64,000 nucleotides of DNA from contig NZ_FXXA01000002.1 of assembly GCF_900184265.1 (NCBI RefSeq), positions 248,001 to 312,000 of the forward strand. The letters run 5' to 3'. Numbering within the stretch: the first letter of the stretch is position 1; every line of letters begins with the position of its first letter. The stretch comes from Eggerthella timonensis. GTDB lineage: Bacteria; Actinomycetota; Coriobacteriia; Coriobacteriales; Eggerthellaceae. Of this stretch, positions 35,068 through 43,230 are shown one piece after another. The translations under genes were made by a program, and so were the position numbers. The notes under the pieces are model-generated. The model had not been told where the DNA came from, made no database searches, and was given only the letters and a program-made list of their open reading frames with translations.

Positions 35068-36531
35068 CTAGGGCTCGACGACCTCTTCCTGGTCTTCCTC
35101 GTCGGTCACGGCGCGCAGGATGAAGAATCCGGCGATGCCGGCGATCAGCGACGCCGCCAAGATGGCTGCCTTCGCCATGGCGATCATGTTCGGGTCGACG
35201 AACGCGAGGTTCGTCACGAAGATGGCCATGGTGAAGCCCACGCCGCCCAGCACCGACACGCCCACGATATGGCCCCAGTTCACGCCCTGCGGCAGGTCGG
35301 ACAGCTTCAGCTTCACGGTAAGCCACGTGGCCAGGAAGATGCCGAGCGGCTTGCCGAACAAGAGACCGCAGAACACGCCGATGGTCACCGGGTTCGTGAC
35401 GATGGACAGCGGATCCATGCCCGTCAGCACCACGCTGGCGTTCGAGAACGCGAACAGCGGGAGGATGAAGAAGTACACGGGGATGTGCAGACGGTGGTCG
35501 AGACGCGTGATAGGCGGGATGGACAGGCGCGACACGCGGCCGATCTCGGCCACTTCGGACAGGTACTCCTTCTGCACGATGTCGGGCTCGCCGGGGTCGT
35601 AACGGTCGTCGGCCCTGCGTGCGCGTGCCGCGAACCAGCCGGGAGCGCGCTCGAGCTTCACCTGCGAGCGCGCCGGAATGGCAAGCGCCATCAGCACGCC
35701 GGCGATGGTGGCGTGCACGCCCGACATGAGGAAGCACACCCACATCCCCAAGCCCACGAGGATGTACGGCAGCAGGTCGTAGATGTGCAGCCGGTTGAAC
35801 ACGATGAGCACGGCGAACAGACCCAAGCCGCCGGCCAGCCATGCCACGTCGAGGTTCGCGGTGTAAAAGAGGGCGATCACCATGATGGCGATGATGTCGT
35901 CGGCGATGGTGAGCGTCGAGAGGAACGAGCGCAGCCCCGCCGGGATGCGGCTGCCGAGCAATGCGAGAATGCCCAGGCAGAACGCGATATCGTTCGCCAT
36001 GGGGACGCCCCAGCCCTGCTCGAACCCGCTGCCCACGTTCACCGCCGTGTACACGAGCGCAGGCACGATAGCGCCGCCGGCCGCGCCGAGGATGGGCAGC
36101 AGCGCCTTGCGCGGGTTCTTGAGCTCGCCCGCCGTCATCTCGAACTTGATCTCGAGGCCCACCAGCAGGAAGAAGATGGCCATGAGGAAGTCGTTGATGA
36201 AATGCTCGAGCGAGATATGCGGCGCGAAGTCGCCCAGCGAGATGCCGATGTCGAACGTGTGCCAGAATTCGGCGAAGTACGGCAGCACCGGGGTGTTCTC
36301 GATGACGAGCGCCGCCACGGCTGCAGCCAGCATGAGCATGGTCGCGCGCGTGGACGAGTGGGTGAATTCGAGCAGCTTGCGCTTGCGCCGATGATGGTGA
36401 CGCACTTCCGGCTCGAGGATGCGCTCGGTTGTCGCGCAGGTGGGATCGCCGCTCAAGCAAGCAGGCGGCGTTTCCTCGCCAGGAGCGTGCTTGCGCCCCT
36501 GGCGCACGTCGGTGTTTTTCTCTGATGTCAT
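35068..36531 (-). CDS. nhaA: Na+/H+ antiporter NhaA
   Basis: A 487-residue protein with 12 helices. The ion site aspartates are in MANDIAFCLGILALLG and LTIADDIIAIM, as in NhaA. It has about 50 extra N-terminal residues, rich in charge and His (RHHHRRKRK), and a linker of about 40 residues between helices VIII and IX that is longer than in E. coli. It ends in an acidic tail (DEEDQEEVVEP). It exchanges protons for sodium to control pH and salt. It is convergent with mscL and has no operon partner. Confidence 0.94.
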   Translation of the reverse strand: MTSEKNTDVRQGRKHAPGEETPPACLSGDPTCATTERILEPEVRHHHRRKRKLLEFTHSSTRATMLMLAAAVAALVIENTPVLPYFAEFWHTFDIGISLGDFAPHISLEHFINDFLMAIFFLLVGLEIKFEMTAGELKNPRKALLPILGAAGGAIVPALVYTAVNVGSGFEQGWGVPMANDIAFCLGILALLGSRIPAGLRSFLSTLTIADDIIAIMVIALFYTANLDVAWLAGGLGLFAVLIVFNRLHIYDLLPYILVGLGMWVCFLMSGVHATIAGVLMALAIPARSQVKLERAPGWFAARARRADDRYDPGEPDIVQKEYLSEVAEIGRVSRLSIPPITRLDHRLHIPVYFFILPLFAFSNASVVLTGMDPLSIVTNPVTIGVFCGLLFGKPLGIFLATWLTVKLKLSDLPQGVNWGHIVGVSVLGGVGFTMAIFVTNLAFVDPNMIAMAKAAILAASLIAGIAGFFILRAVTDEEDQEEVVEP

Positions 36532-36550
36532 AGGTAGCAGTATACGAAAC

Positions 36551-36576
36551 GGGCCGTGACCTCATGGCCACAGCCC
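36551..36576 (-). terminator. Imperfect hairpin after the NrdD-like gene
   Basis: GGGCCGTGACC pairs with GGCCACAGCCC with two mismatches and a TCAT loop, 37 bases past the stop; GTTTCG follows on the minus strand. Confidence 0.4.
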
Positions 36577-36612
36577 GGTAACGAACAGAAGTTTTTTGAA
36601 GCCGCGTCGGCG

Positions 36613-37002
36613 CTAGCAACCGTTCGCGCACGCGAACGCGCGATCCTCGCGATAGACGCCGTGCTTCACACGGTCGGCCTCCTCGGATGTTTTCGCGTCG
36701 TTCCAACGATCCATCGTGCCCACGAGATAGCCCGTGATACGACGGATGCGATCGAACGGAACGGGTGCCAGCTCGTAGCGAATTCCCACGTCTTCGCCAT
36801 CCACCAGCAGCGCGAGCCCGGTCACGGCGCTGTTCGGATGTTGCAGCGCTCCGCGTTCGAGGTACGCGCGGATCTCCGCCTCGGTCACGTGCTGGTCGCT
36901 CTCGTTGGTGTAGCCCACCAATACGTTCACGCCGTCAACGGTCAGCCGGTCGTTCACAACCATATCGCCCATCGGATTCGTCGTGTCCATAACCGCTTCC
37001 AT
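36613..37002 (-). CDS. Small protein with NrdD glycyl-radical-domain-like C-terminus
   Basis: A 129-residue protein. Residues about 85-115 read RIRRITGYLVGTMDRWNDAK then EADRVKHG, which resembles the glycyl-radical loop end of anaerobic ribonucleotide reductase (E. coli NrdD: RxTCGYLG, FNAGK, RVKH). The Cys before the Gly-Tyr pair is Thr here, and there is only one Cys pair at the very end (CANGC). The N-terminal half, with a LVGYTNESDQHVTEAEIRAY segment, is not recognised. GAGGAG precedes the ATG. It could be a spare radical-bearing subunit or a regulator; the link is by pattern only. Confidence 0.6.
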   Translation of the reverse strand: MEAVMDTTNPMGDMVVNDRLTVDGVNVLVGYTNESDQHVTEAEIRAYLERGALQHPNSAVTGLALLVDGEDVGIRYELAPVPFDRIRRITGYLVGTMDRWNDAKTSEEADRVKHGVYREDRAFACANGC

Positions 37003-37293
37003 ACCGCACTCCTCACTGAGTTTGTTGCTTTCCCTTATATGTTACGATTATAGTACCATTTAATGCGGCAGGACGCTAGGGGCAGGACGCAACGATCCCC
37101 CAACGGCTTGGAAGACAACGGAAGGCGAATCCGCCGCAACGGGCGGGGCGGGCGCTGTGGGAGCGGCAGAGCGAGAACGGCGGGCACTGAACGGGAAGCG
37201 ACGAGCGCGGTGCCGGCATGGTGGGCGCAGCGGGCGCGGGACGAAGAACGGAGGGCTGGCGCGCGGCGAGACGGAAGCGGGGGTGCGAACGGA

Positions 37294-37309
37294 TGTTTCA
37301 CGTGAAACA
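37294..37309. other. parS site (ParB-binding), perfect
   Basis: TGTTTCACGTGAAACA, the perfect 16-bp chromosomal parS palindrome, in the 609-base gap between the NrdD-like gene and the aldolase gene. ParB loads here for origin segregation. A second identical site is at 38764. Confidence 0.88.
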
Positions 37310-37368
37310 CTCGGCCAAGCGCAACGGGCCCGCCGGGTATCGCTGCGCGGAGGCCCTGAGCGCCTGGC

Positions 37369-37517
37369 GGGCGCAAAATAGGACCCATGACAATTTCCGG
37401 AACGGATTTCGCTCTGGATTTCCGCTCGCAGTCGAGAAAGGCCAGGTGGCGTTTCTCTGCATCGTCGGAGAAAGGGATCGGAGCTCCTCGATTTTGTCAT
37501 GGCTGCCGATTCGCGCC
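37369..37517. repeat. Degenerate inverted-end element (about 149 bp)
   Basis: GGGCGC...CCATGACAA near 37369-37393 returns inverted as TTGTCATGG...GCGCCC ending at 37517, with the bases between the matched blocks differing. The right end carries GATTCGCGC next to a TTTTGTC run, like the left end of the element at 16946. It shares the gap with parS; the remaining 37003-37290 shows no gene I can support. Confidence 0.45.
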
Positions 37518-37541
37518 CACAATCGCAGGGCAGGCGCAAAA

Positions 37542-37571
37542 CGGGCCCCTCGCCGCGAAACAAGGGGCCCG
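37542..37571 (-). terminator. Terminator of the aldolase gene
   Basis: Nine-bp stem CGGGCCCCT/AGGGGCCCG with a 12-base loop, followed on the minus strand by TTTTGCG, 40 bases after the aldolase stop. Confidence 0.8.
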
Positions 37572-37611
37572 TCGGGATGCGCGGATGCGCGGATGCGCAA
37601 GACGCAACGTG

Positions 37612-38550
37612 CTACAGCGAGAAGTCCTCGTCGCCGTTGAAGACGTCGAGCGCGTCTTCCACGGAGTAGTCGGCCAGCGTGATGGCGCTGATGGCCTTGG
37701 TCAGGCGAACCGCCTCGGCCAGCGAGCGCTGGTGGATGTTGCGGCCGGTGGCATTGCCCACGGCGCCGCCCGTGTGGATCTGATCGTACAGCTGGGTGAG
37801 GAACGTCTCGGCGTCAACCGTCGAACCGCCGGCGCACACGAGGCCCGTGCGACCGGACGCCATCGTGGCGATCTTGAGCGCCTCGGCCGGCGCAGTGCCG
37901 TCCTCGGGCTTCGGCGGGTTCACCTTGACGAAGTCGGCGCCGAGGCACAGGGCCACGCCCGCCGCGCCGGCGATGAGCGCCGGGTCCTTCTCGGCCTTGA
38001 CGGCCTTGCCGCGCGGGTAGATCCACAGCACGACCAGCAGGCCGTTGGCGTGGGCCTGGGCGATGAGCTCGCCGGCCTCGGCCATCATGGTGGACTCGTA
38101 CTCGCTGCCCAGGTAGATGGTGTAGCCGATGCCCACGATGTTGACGCCCGCCTCGCGCATGGCCAGCACGGCGTCCAAGTCGTAGAGCTGCGGCGAGTAG
38201 GGATCGTCCTGGCTGCCCGGCACGATGTTCGTCTTGGAGTTCATCTTCACGAGGTAGTTGATCTCGGGATAGTCGGCGGCGTACTGCGCGATAAGGCCGC
38301 GCTGGCCAGCCAACACGCCGCACACGCCCTGGCGGCCGATCTCGAAGAGGTGCTGCGGCTCGGCGTCGGCGATGTCGATGCCCTCACCGTAGAAGTCCTT
38401 GTTGAGGTGCTCGATCTTCTGATCGCAGGCGAACAGCATGAGGCGGCCCGTACCACGGGTTGCCTTCATGAAGTTCTCAATGTACTCGTCACGGGATTCC
38501 GGCATGACGTCGGCCGGCACCCTCACCTGGTCACGAGTGATTTTGGGCAT
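37612..38550 (-). CDS. Class I fructose-bisphosphate aldolase, DhnA/FbaB type
   Basis: A 312-residue TIM-barrel aldolase of the archaeal-type class I family. The Schiff-base Lys is in ADFVKVNPP near residue 200, and other family segments are LMLFACDQKIEH at the start of the barrel and GLVCAGGST near 240, which binds the phosphate. AGGAGG lies five bases before the ATG. It would cleave fructose 1,6-bisphosphate, though some relatives make deoxy-sugars for aromatic amino acid synthesis. It is a single-gene unit with parS sites on each side. Confidence 0.87.
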   Translation of the reverse strand: MPKITRDQVRVPADVMPESRDEYIENFMKATRGTGRLMLFACDQKIEHLNKDFYGEGIDIADAEPQHLFEIGRQGVCGVLAGQRGLIAQYAADYPEINYLVKMNSKTNIVPGSQDDPYSPQLYDLDAVLAMREAGVNIVGIGYTIYLGSEYESTMMAEAGELIAQAHANGLLVVLWIYPRGKAVKAEKDPALIAGAAGVALCLGADFVKVNPPKPEDGTAPAEALKIATMASGRTGLVCAGGSTVDAETFLTQLYDQIHTGGAVGNATGRNIHQRSLAEAVRLTKAISAITLADYSVEDALDVFNGDEDFSL

Positions 38551-38763
38551 GGTTTCCTCCTTATAGGATCCAACTCAACGGATGAGGCTCAACGCCTTAT
38601 CGATATGGTCATTCTAGCGAAAAAGCGAGGCAGGGCGCACCGTTTCACCGAAAAACCCCGCGAACGAGCCGCCGATGCGTGCGAAGCGCGAAAACGAGCG
38701 GCATGTGGAGGCACACGGATGCAGGCGCACTCCGCAATATCTCCAGCGCGATCGGCGCCAGAT

Positions 38764-38779
38764 GTTTCACGTGAAACAC
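38764..38779. other. parS site (ParB-binding), perfect
   Basis: TGTTTCACGTGAAACA, identical to the site at 37294 and 1.47 kb from it, in the gap upstream of the aldolase gene. The first part of this 425-base gap (38551-38760) holds the aldolase promoter region; nothing else was recognised there. Confidence 0.88.
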
Positions 38780-38831
38780 CCGTTCGCGTGAAGCGCGAAG
38801 GGGCACAGGTTGGCTCAGTGAGTCAGCGAGA

Positions 38832-38928
38832 CCGGCTGCGGTGCCCGGAATTCGTGGGATGGCGAGGGCGAAGCGTACTTTGGTACGCGAGTCGTCGGCA
38901 TCGCGCGAAAGCCGGGCACCGCAGCCGG
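38832..38928. other. Long structured hairpin, possible RNA element
   Basis: A 17-bp perfect outer stem (CCGGCTGCGGTGCCCGG / its complement at 38912-38928) encloses about 63 bases that hold a second hairpin GCGTAC-TTTG-GTACGC at 38873-38888 and a weaker GATGGCGA/GGCATCGC pairing. No open frame explains it. It could be a structured RNA, a 3' end of the TM2 transcript, or a DNA cruciform site. Confidence 0.55.
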
Positions 38929-38944
38929 GCGCAGCGTCGGCTAA

Positions 38945-38970
38945 TTCCGCGGGCCGGCAGGCCCGCGGAA
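38945..38970 (-). terminator. Hairpin after the TM2 gene
   Basis: Perfect 11-bp stem TTCCGCGGGCC/GGCCCGCGGAA with a four-base loop, six bases after the TM2 gene stop on the minus strand. T-run is short. Confidence 0.65.
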
Positions 38971-38975
38971 CAGAA

Positions 38976-39866
38976 CTAGAACCACTCGCGCTTGTTCAGC
39001 ACGTAGATCTGCTCGAACTCGGTTTGGGACTTCGTGAGGTACAGGATGCCCTCGATGATGGCGATGACCCAGATCACCCATGAAGCCAGCGAGAACGTCA
39101 GCACGCCGCCGATGATGGTGACTGCCAGCATGATGAAGCCGGCAGTGTTGTAACCCAGATAGAACTTGTGGATGCCGAACGCGCCCAAGAAGATGGCCAG
39201 CAGGCCGGCCGCCACGTGGTCCTTCGTCGATACCATCGGCTGGCCGTACGGCTGCTGATAGTACGGTTGCTGGTAGCCGTAGTACGGTTGCTGCGGCGGC
39301 ACGGCGCCAGGGCCGGCATGCGGCGGAGTCTGCGGCGCGCCGTAGCCGGGCGCGCCATAGTAGCCGGGCTGTGCGGGCTGGCCGGGCGCCGGAGCTGCGC
39401 CAACGGGCTGCGTGGGAGCGGTGGACGCGGCGGGAGCGTCGGCCGGCATCGGAGGCTGCACGGGAGCCGCCTGGGGCGCAGCAGAAGGAGCTGACGCCTG
39501 GGCCGTGGAGTACGGCACCCAATCCGGTTCCGGTTCCTCAACGGGCTTGGCAGGCTTGGCCGACTCGGCAGGCTCGGCAGGAACCGCTTCCGCCTTCTCG
39601 TCCGCGTTCGGCGCATCCTCCGCGGTCGCGGGTTCCGCGTCGCACGACACGACCGCCACGTCTTCGACGACGACGGCTTCGACCTCGCCCGTCGCCTCGT
39701 CGACCACGATAGCCGCAACCGTCTCGTCCTCGACGACGCACGCATCGCCGGACGTCGCAGCCAACTTCGCCTTCGCGGCTTCCAGTTTTTCCTGAGCGGC
39801 CTTGAGCTCCGCTTCAGCAGCGGCAACCTCGTCCACTGCGCTGTTCAAAGGTTCGTTGGTGGCCAT
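38976..39866 (-). CDS. TM2-domain membrane protein with acidic coiled and Pro/Tyr-rich N-terminal region
   Basis: A protein of about 296 residues. Residues 5-40 form an Ala/Glu/Lys coiled-coil (EVAAAEAELKAAQEKLEAAK), 40-130 are acidic, and 130-215 are Pro/Ala/Gln/Tyr-rich with YGAPGYG and PYYGYQQPYYQQPY repeats. The TM2 domain fills the end: AGLLAIFLGAFGIHKFYLGY is the first helix and the aligned GxFGxHxFYLG motif, with a second helix and EFEQIYVLNKREWF after it. TM2 proteins are small two-helix membrane proteins of poorly known role. Start chosen at ATG 39866 behind GAGAGG. Confidence 0.85.
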   Translation of the reverse strand: MATNEPLNSAVDEVAAAEAELKAAQEKLEAAKAKLAATSGDACVVEDETVAAIVVDEATGEVEAVVVEDVAVVSCDAEPATAEDAPNADEKAEAVPAEPAESAKPAKPVEEPEPDWVPYSTAQASAPSAAPQAAPVQPPMPADAPAASTAPTQPVGAAPAPGQPAQPGYYGAPGYGAPQTPPHAGPGAVPPQQPYYGYQQPYYQQPYGQPMVSTKDHVAAGLLAIFLGAFGIHKFYLGYNTAGFIMLAVTIIGGVLTFSLASWVIWVIAIIEGILYLTKSQTEFEQIYVLNKREWF

Positions 39867-40023
39867 AAGGGACCTACCTCTCATCCTGCGTTTCTGCGTC
39901 GGTATTCTCTAGTGCCATAGTAGTGCGCACCACAACGCGCGAGACGGTTTCGTCACAATACCGTCAACGACGTTCAGTATTTCTTAAGATATGGGAATAA
40001 GCTGATGAAAAGCCTGATCGCAC

Positions 40024-40749
40024 CTAGTTCTTTTTGTCGGAATGCTTCTCGAGCAGCTTCATGATGCGTTCGCGGAACACGATGCCCAACACGGCGATCA
40101 CAGCTGCCACCGCGAAGATGATCACGCTCTCCATCAGGCGTCCCTCCGCCAGCCCGTCAGCCGCATACGCGGACACGACGATGCCCGGGATGCGTCCCAC
40201 GTTCGACAGCAGCAAGAACGTGCGCATCCGCATGTCCGTCAGCGGCACGAGATAGGTGAACACGTCCTTGGGCAAACCGGGGATCAGGAAGAGAATGAAC
40301 ACTATGATGTTGAGCTTGCCGGTCAGCTCGAATTTGCGGAACTTGTTGAGGTACTGCGTAGGCACCATGCTCTGCACGAAAGGCGCGCCCAGCTTGTGCA
40401 CGAGCGCGAAGATGAACGCGCTCGAGACGACGCACCCGACCAGGATGATCAAGGAGCCGAGCCACGGTCCGTACAGCAGGCCGGCCGCGATCTGCACGAC
40501 CTCGCCGGGGATGAACGCCACAACGATCTGCAAGAACTGCAGTCCCAGTAGGATCAGGAACCCGACGGGCCCCGCATCGCGCACGTCGGCGATGATCCGC
40601 TCGATACCGCCTTCTTCGAAGAGGTCGCCGAAGTACGGCCACAACAGCACCACGATCAGCACCATGATGGCGAAGAATGCGATGAGGCCGGCGAACTTGA
40701 AAATGTCGGCTTTCTCGATTTTACGGCTGGGCTTTTTCTCGTCAGTCAT
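40024..40749 (-). CDS. VTT-domain (DedA/TVP38-like) membrane protein
   Basis: A 241-residue protein with about six helices. The VTT (SNARE-associated) core is clear: LLGLQFLQIVVAFIPGEVVQIAAG, then FIFALVHKLG, and VFILFLIPGLPKDVFTYLVPLT with the FLIPGLPKD signature, in pieces. Such proteins affect lipid scrambling and envelope integrity. The ATG overlaps the last eight bases of the PRC-barrel gene, so translation is coupled. Upstream frames read into that gene and are not the real start. Confidence 0.9.
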   Translation of the reverse strand: MTDEKKPSRKIEKADIFKFAGLIAFFAIMVLIVVLLWPYFGDLFEEGGIERIIADVRDAGPVGFLILLGLQFLQIVVAFIPGEVVQIAAGLLYGPWLGSLIILVGCVVSSAFIFALVHKLGAPFVQSMVPTQYLNKFRKFELTGKLNIIVFILFLIPGLPKDVFTYLVPLTDMRMRTFLLLSNVGRIPGIVVSAYAADGLAEGRLMESVIIFAVAAVIAVLGIVFRERIMKLLEKHSDKKN

Positions 40750-41725
40750 CGTGGCGGGCCTTGTCGTACTCCTCTTTGAAGGCTGCGAACATGTTCTTCT
40801 TGGGCGCAGGCTTCTTGGCGGTCGTGGTCTTCTTCGGCGCGGCGGCCGACTTGGGCTTCGGGGACGCGGGCGCGGAAGCGGCCTCGTCATCCGACGTCGC
40901 AAGCGCCTGCTCGTCAGGATCGGGCTTGACGCCGCGGGCCTTGTCGTACTCCTCTTTGAAGCCGGAGAACATGCCCTTCGTGGCGGCGATCTGCTTGCCG
41001 GTGGCGTACGCGCCCTTGTTCACCACTTCGCCGGTTTTCTTGGCGGCCTCGCTGACCACGGGCTTCGCCTTGTCCACCGTGGAGTGAACCTTGTCGACGG
41101 CCACGGCCGTGGCCGCCCCCGCCTTCTCGGCAACGCCGCCTTCCGCAGCGAGCTCCTTCGCAGCGTCGTCGACCAGCATCGCGCCGAGCACCACCTCGTC
41201 GGTCTCGCGACCCTCGGAGCCCACCTGCGCGAGCGCCACGCCCATGCCGCGACGGAACCCTTTGACGAGGTCAGCCGGAATGGTGCGCTTGCCCAAAAGG
41301 GCGTTGGCGGTGGCACCGGAATCAGTGTCGAAGGTGTCCACCGCGCCGGTGATGCGGTTGAACGTGACGTTGCCCACCATGCCCAGCGACGTGCCGTCCT
41401 CGGTCATGACCGGAAGCCCCACCCACAGCACGCACTCGTCCCAGTTGACACCGAGCGCTTTGCACGCGGCTTTGTCGGTGGCCTCGGGGATGTCGCGCAC
41501 GACGATGCGGCCGTCCACGATGTCGTACCCCTCGATGGACACGAACTTGTCCTTGCGACGGAACATCCACAGCAGGTCGGGGCGCTTCACGATGAAGCCG
41601 ACGCAGCGCTTCTCTTTCGGATGGAATACGAAACGGCGCACCTTGCCGATGCGCTTCGTGCCGTTCTTGCCGCCCACGACGCGAACGCCCGTGAGCTCAT
41701 GCGTGGTGATGAGTTTGCTTGCCAT
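40742..41725 (-). CDS. PRC-barrel domain protein with repeated C-terminal motif
   Basis: A 327-residue cytoplasmic protein. Residues 1-80 and about 85-160 look like two PRC-barrel folds (KLITTHELTGVRVVGGKNG; LPVMTEDGTSLGMVGNVTF). A helical region at 190-250 is Ala/Lys-rich. The end holds two copies of one motif, MFSGFKEEYDKARG near 255 and MFAAFKEEYDKARH at the C-terminus, joined by an Ala/Pro/Lys linker. PRC barrels bind RNA or partner proteins. The stop overlaps the VTT gene start. GGAGAAGAAGG precedes the ATG at 41725. Confidence 0.85.
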   Translation of the reverse strand: MASKLITTHELTGVRVVGGKNGTKRIGKVRRFVFHPKEKRCVGFIVKRPDLLWMFRRKDKFVSIEGYDIVDGRIVVRDIPEATDKAACKALGVNWDECVLWVGLPVMTEDGTSLGMVGNVTFNRITGAVDTFDTDSGATANALLGKRTIPADLVKGFRRGMGVALAQVGSEGRETDEVVLGAMLVDDAAKELAAEGGVAEKAGAATAVAVDKVHSTVDKAKPVVSEAAKKTGEVVNKGAYATGKQIAATKGMFSGFKEEYDKARGVKPDPDEQALATSDDEAASAPASPKPKSAAAPKKTTTAKKPAPKKNMFAAFKEEYDKARHDD

Positions 41726-41879
41726 GACCTTCTTCTCCACTCGGCAACCTGCGCACTTGCTGCGGATCCGACCGCAGCCCCCCAGCGCCGTTGCCTGTCG
41801 AATACTCAGGAAGCGGCGAGCGGTGCGGGGCTTTGCGCCCGCGTCACCTGCCTCGCCGCTTCATGATGAATGCGTTTGG

Positions 41880-42416
41880 TTACTTGTCGTCGCCGGAGAT
41901 CTTGTCGGCAGCCTCTTCGGCCTTGTGCTTCGCCGTGTCAGCCACGTCCTGCGCCTTGTCCTCGACCTTGTCGACGGCGTCATGCGCCGTATCGGCAGCG
42001 ACGGGGATGGTGTCGCTCACCGCATCGTGCGCTTGCTCGGCGTTCTTGGCTACCTGCGAGGCGATGCGCTGGCGCGCCGCTTCGATCTTGTCGCGCAGCT
42101 CGTCGTTCTTCTGCGAGAACGCCGGCTTGATGTTGTCGGCGGCTTCCTGCACGCGCTGCGAAGCCTGGCCGTACAGCTCCTGGCCCTTCGCGGCCACATC
42201 CTGCACGACTTCCTGGCCCTTGGACGCAGCATCCTGGTATGCATGCTGCATGTTGGCGCTGGCCTGGGAGCCCAGCTCCTGCGCCTCGCCCCACGCCGTG
42301 TTCATCTTATCGGTGACCATAGCGCGCGTTTCCTGACCAGACCGGGGGGCGTACAGCAGCGCGACAACCGCGCCGGCCAACCCACCAGCCAAAAAAGCTC
42401 CAAATTTGTTGCCCAT
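41880..42416 (-). CDS. YtxH-family protein, one membrane helix and long amphipathic helix
   Basis: A 178-residue protein. It opens with NKFGAFLAGGLAGAVVALLYAP and then RSGQETR, the YtxH signature (glycine-rich helix, then LLxAPxSGxETR). The remainder is one long charged helix with Ala-Asp-Lys heptads similar to LEA or apolipoprotein-like repeats. Proteins of this type are linked to envelope stress. AAGGAGG precedes the ATG at 42416. It lies 118 bases from the PspA gene and on the same strand. Confidence 0.85.
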   Translation of the reverse strand: MGNKFGAFLAGGLAGAVVALLYAPRSGQETRAMVTDKMNTAWGEAQELGSQASANMQHAYQDAASKGQEVVQDVAAKGQELYGQASQRVQEAADNIKPAFSQKNDELRDKIEAARQRIASQVAKNAEQAHDAVSDTIPVAADTAHDAVDKVEDKAQDVADTAKHKAEEAADKISGDDK

Positions 42417-42534
42417 GACGGCCTCCTTCGGGATGTTTGCCTGTCCGACCATTATAGGGGCACCCGCCGACCCCCACGAGGGAAAACACGAGCGCTCTAC
42501 GATTTTGCTGCCGTTTCGTTGCTCGCCGATTGTC

Positions 42535-43215
42535 CTACAAACCCATATCCGCTTTGAGCTTCGCCAGCTCCTCGTCCACTGCCGCATCGCTGCCGGCATC
42601 GGCGTACTTCGCTTCGAGCTCGGCGGCCGCGTCGATCGGCTGCTGGTTAAGCTCGTTCATGGCGTTCGCGCGATCGAGCATCTGGTCGGCCTTAGCCTCC
42701 ATCCGATCGAACGCGCTCATGGCGCCCTCCGCCTTGTCGGCGCCCGCGGTGAATTCGTTGACTTTGTCCTGAGTCTTCGCCACGGCCACCTTGGCCTTGA
42801 TGCCCTCGCGCCGGCCCTTCAACTCCTCGATATCGTCCACTAGCTTATCGTGCATTTGGCGCATCTTGGAGGCGTTCTCGTGCGCGGCCTCGTACGCGGC
42901 CTGAAGGCCGGCCGCCTTCGCCCCGAGCTCCTGCTTCTTGGCGAGGAACGCACGGGCATCATCCTCGTTGCCGGCTTGGAGGGCTTTGCGGGCCAGGCCG
43001 TCGTACTTCTCGACGTCGGCGGCGCAATCGTCCACGAGGCGCTTCGTACGCGCCTCCTCCGCCATCACGCCGGCCGTCTGCTCCTTCACCTCGGCCAGGC
43101 TGTCGGTCAGGTCGCGAAGGTACTGGTCGATCATCTTGGCGGGGTCTTCCGCCCGATCGAGCAGGTCGTTGATGTTCGCTTTCACAATGTCGGTGAATCG
43201 GTCCAGAATTCCCAT
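42535..43215 (-). CDS. PspA/IM30-family protein
   Basis: A 226-residue coiled-coil protein. The N-terminal amphipathic helix (MGILDRFTDIVKANINDLLDRAEDP) and the following KMIDQYLRDL are the PspA/Vipp1 hallmarks, in pieces. It should polymerise on the inner face of the membrane and protect it against leakage. GAGGAG lies seven bases before the ATG. The TPM-domain gene lies 15 bases upstream on the same strand, so they form one operon. Confidence 0.92.
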   Translation of the reverse strand: MGILDRFTDIVKANINDLLDRAEDPAKMIDQYLRDLTDSLAEVKEQTAGVMAEEARTKRLVDDCAADVEKYDGLARKALQAGNEDDARAFLAKKQELGAKAAGLQAAYEAAHENASKMRQMHDKLVDDIEELKGRREGIKAKVAVAKTQDKVNEFTAGADKAEGAMSAFDRMEAKADQMLDRANAMNELNQQPIDAAAELEAKYADAGSDAAVDEELAKLKADMGL

Positions 43216-43230
43216 CGTCGCTCTCCTCTA

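Noticed and set aside
37063-37381. Short plus-strand frames over the first parS site
   Set aside because: Arg/Gly-rich, no ribosome site, and mutually overlapping; the non-coding parS and repeat explain the region better.
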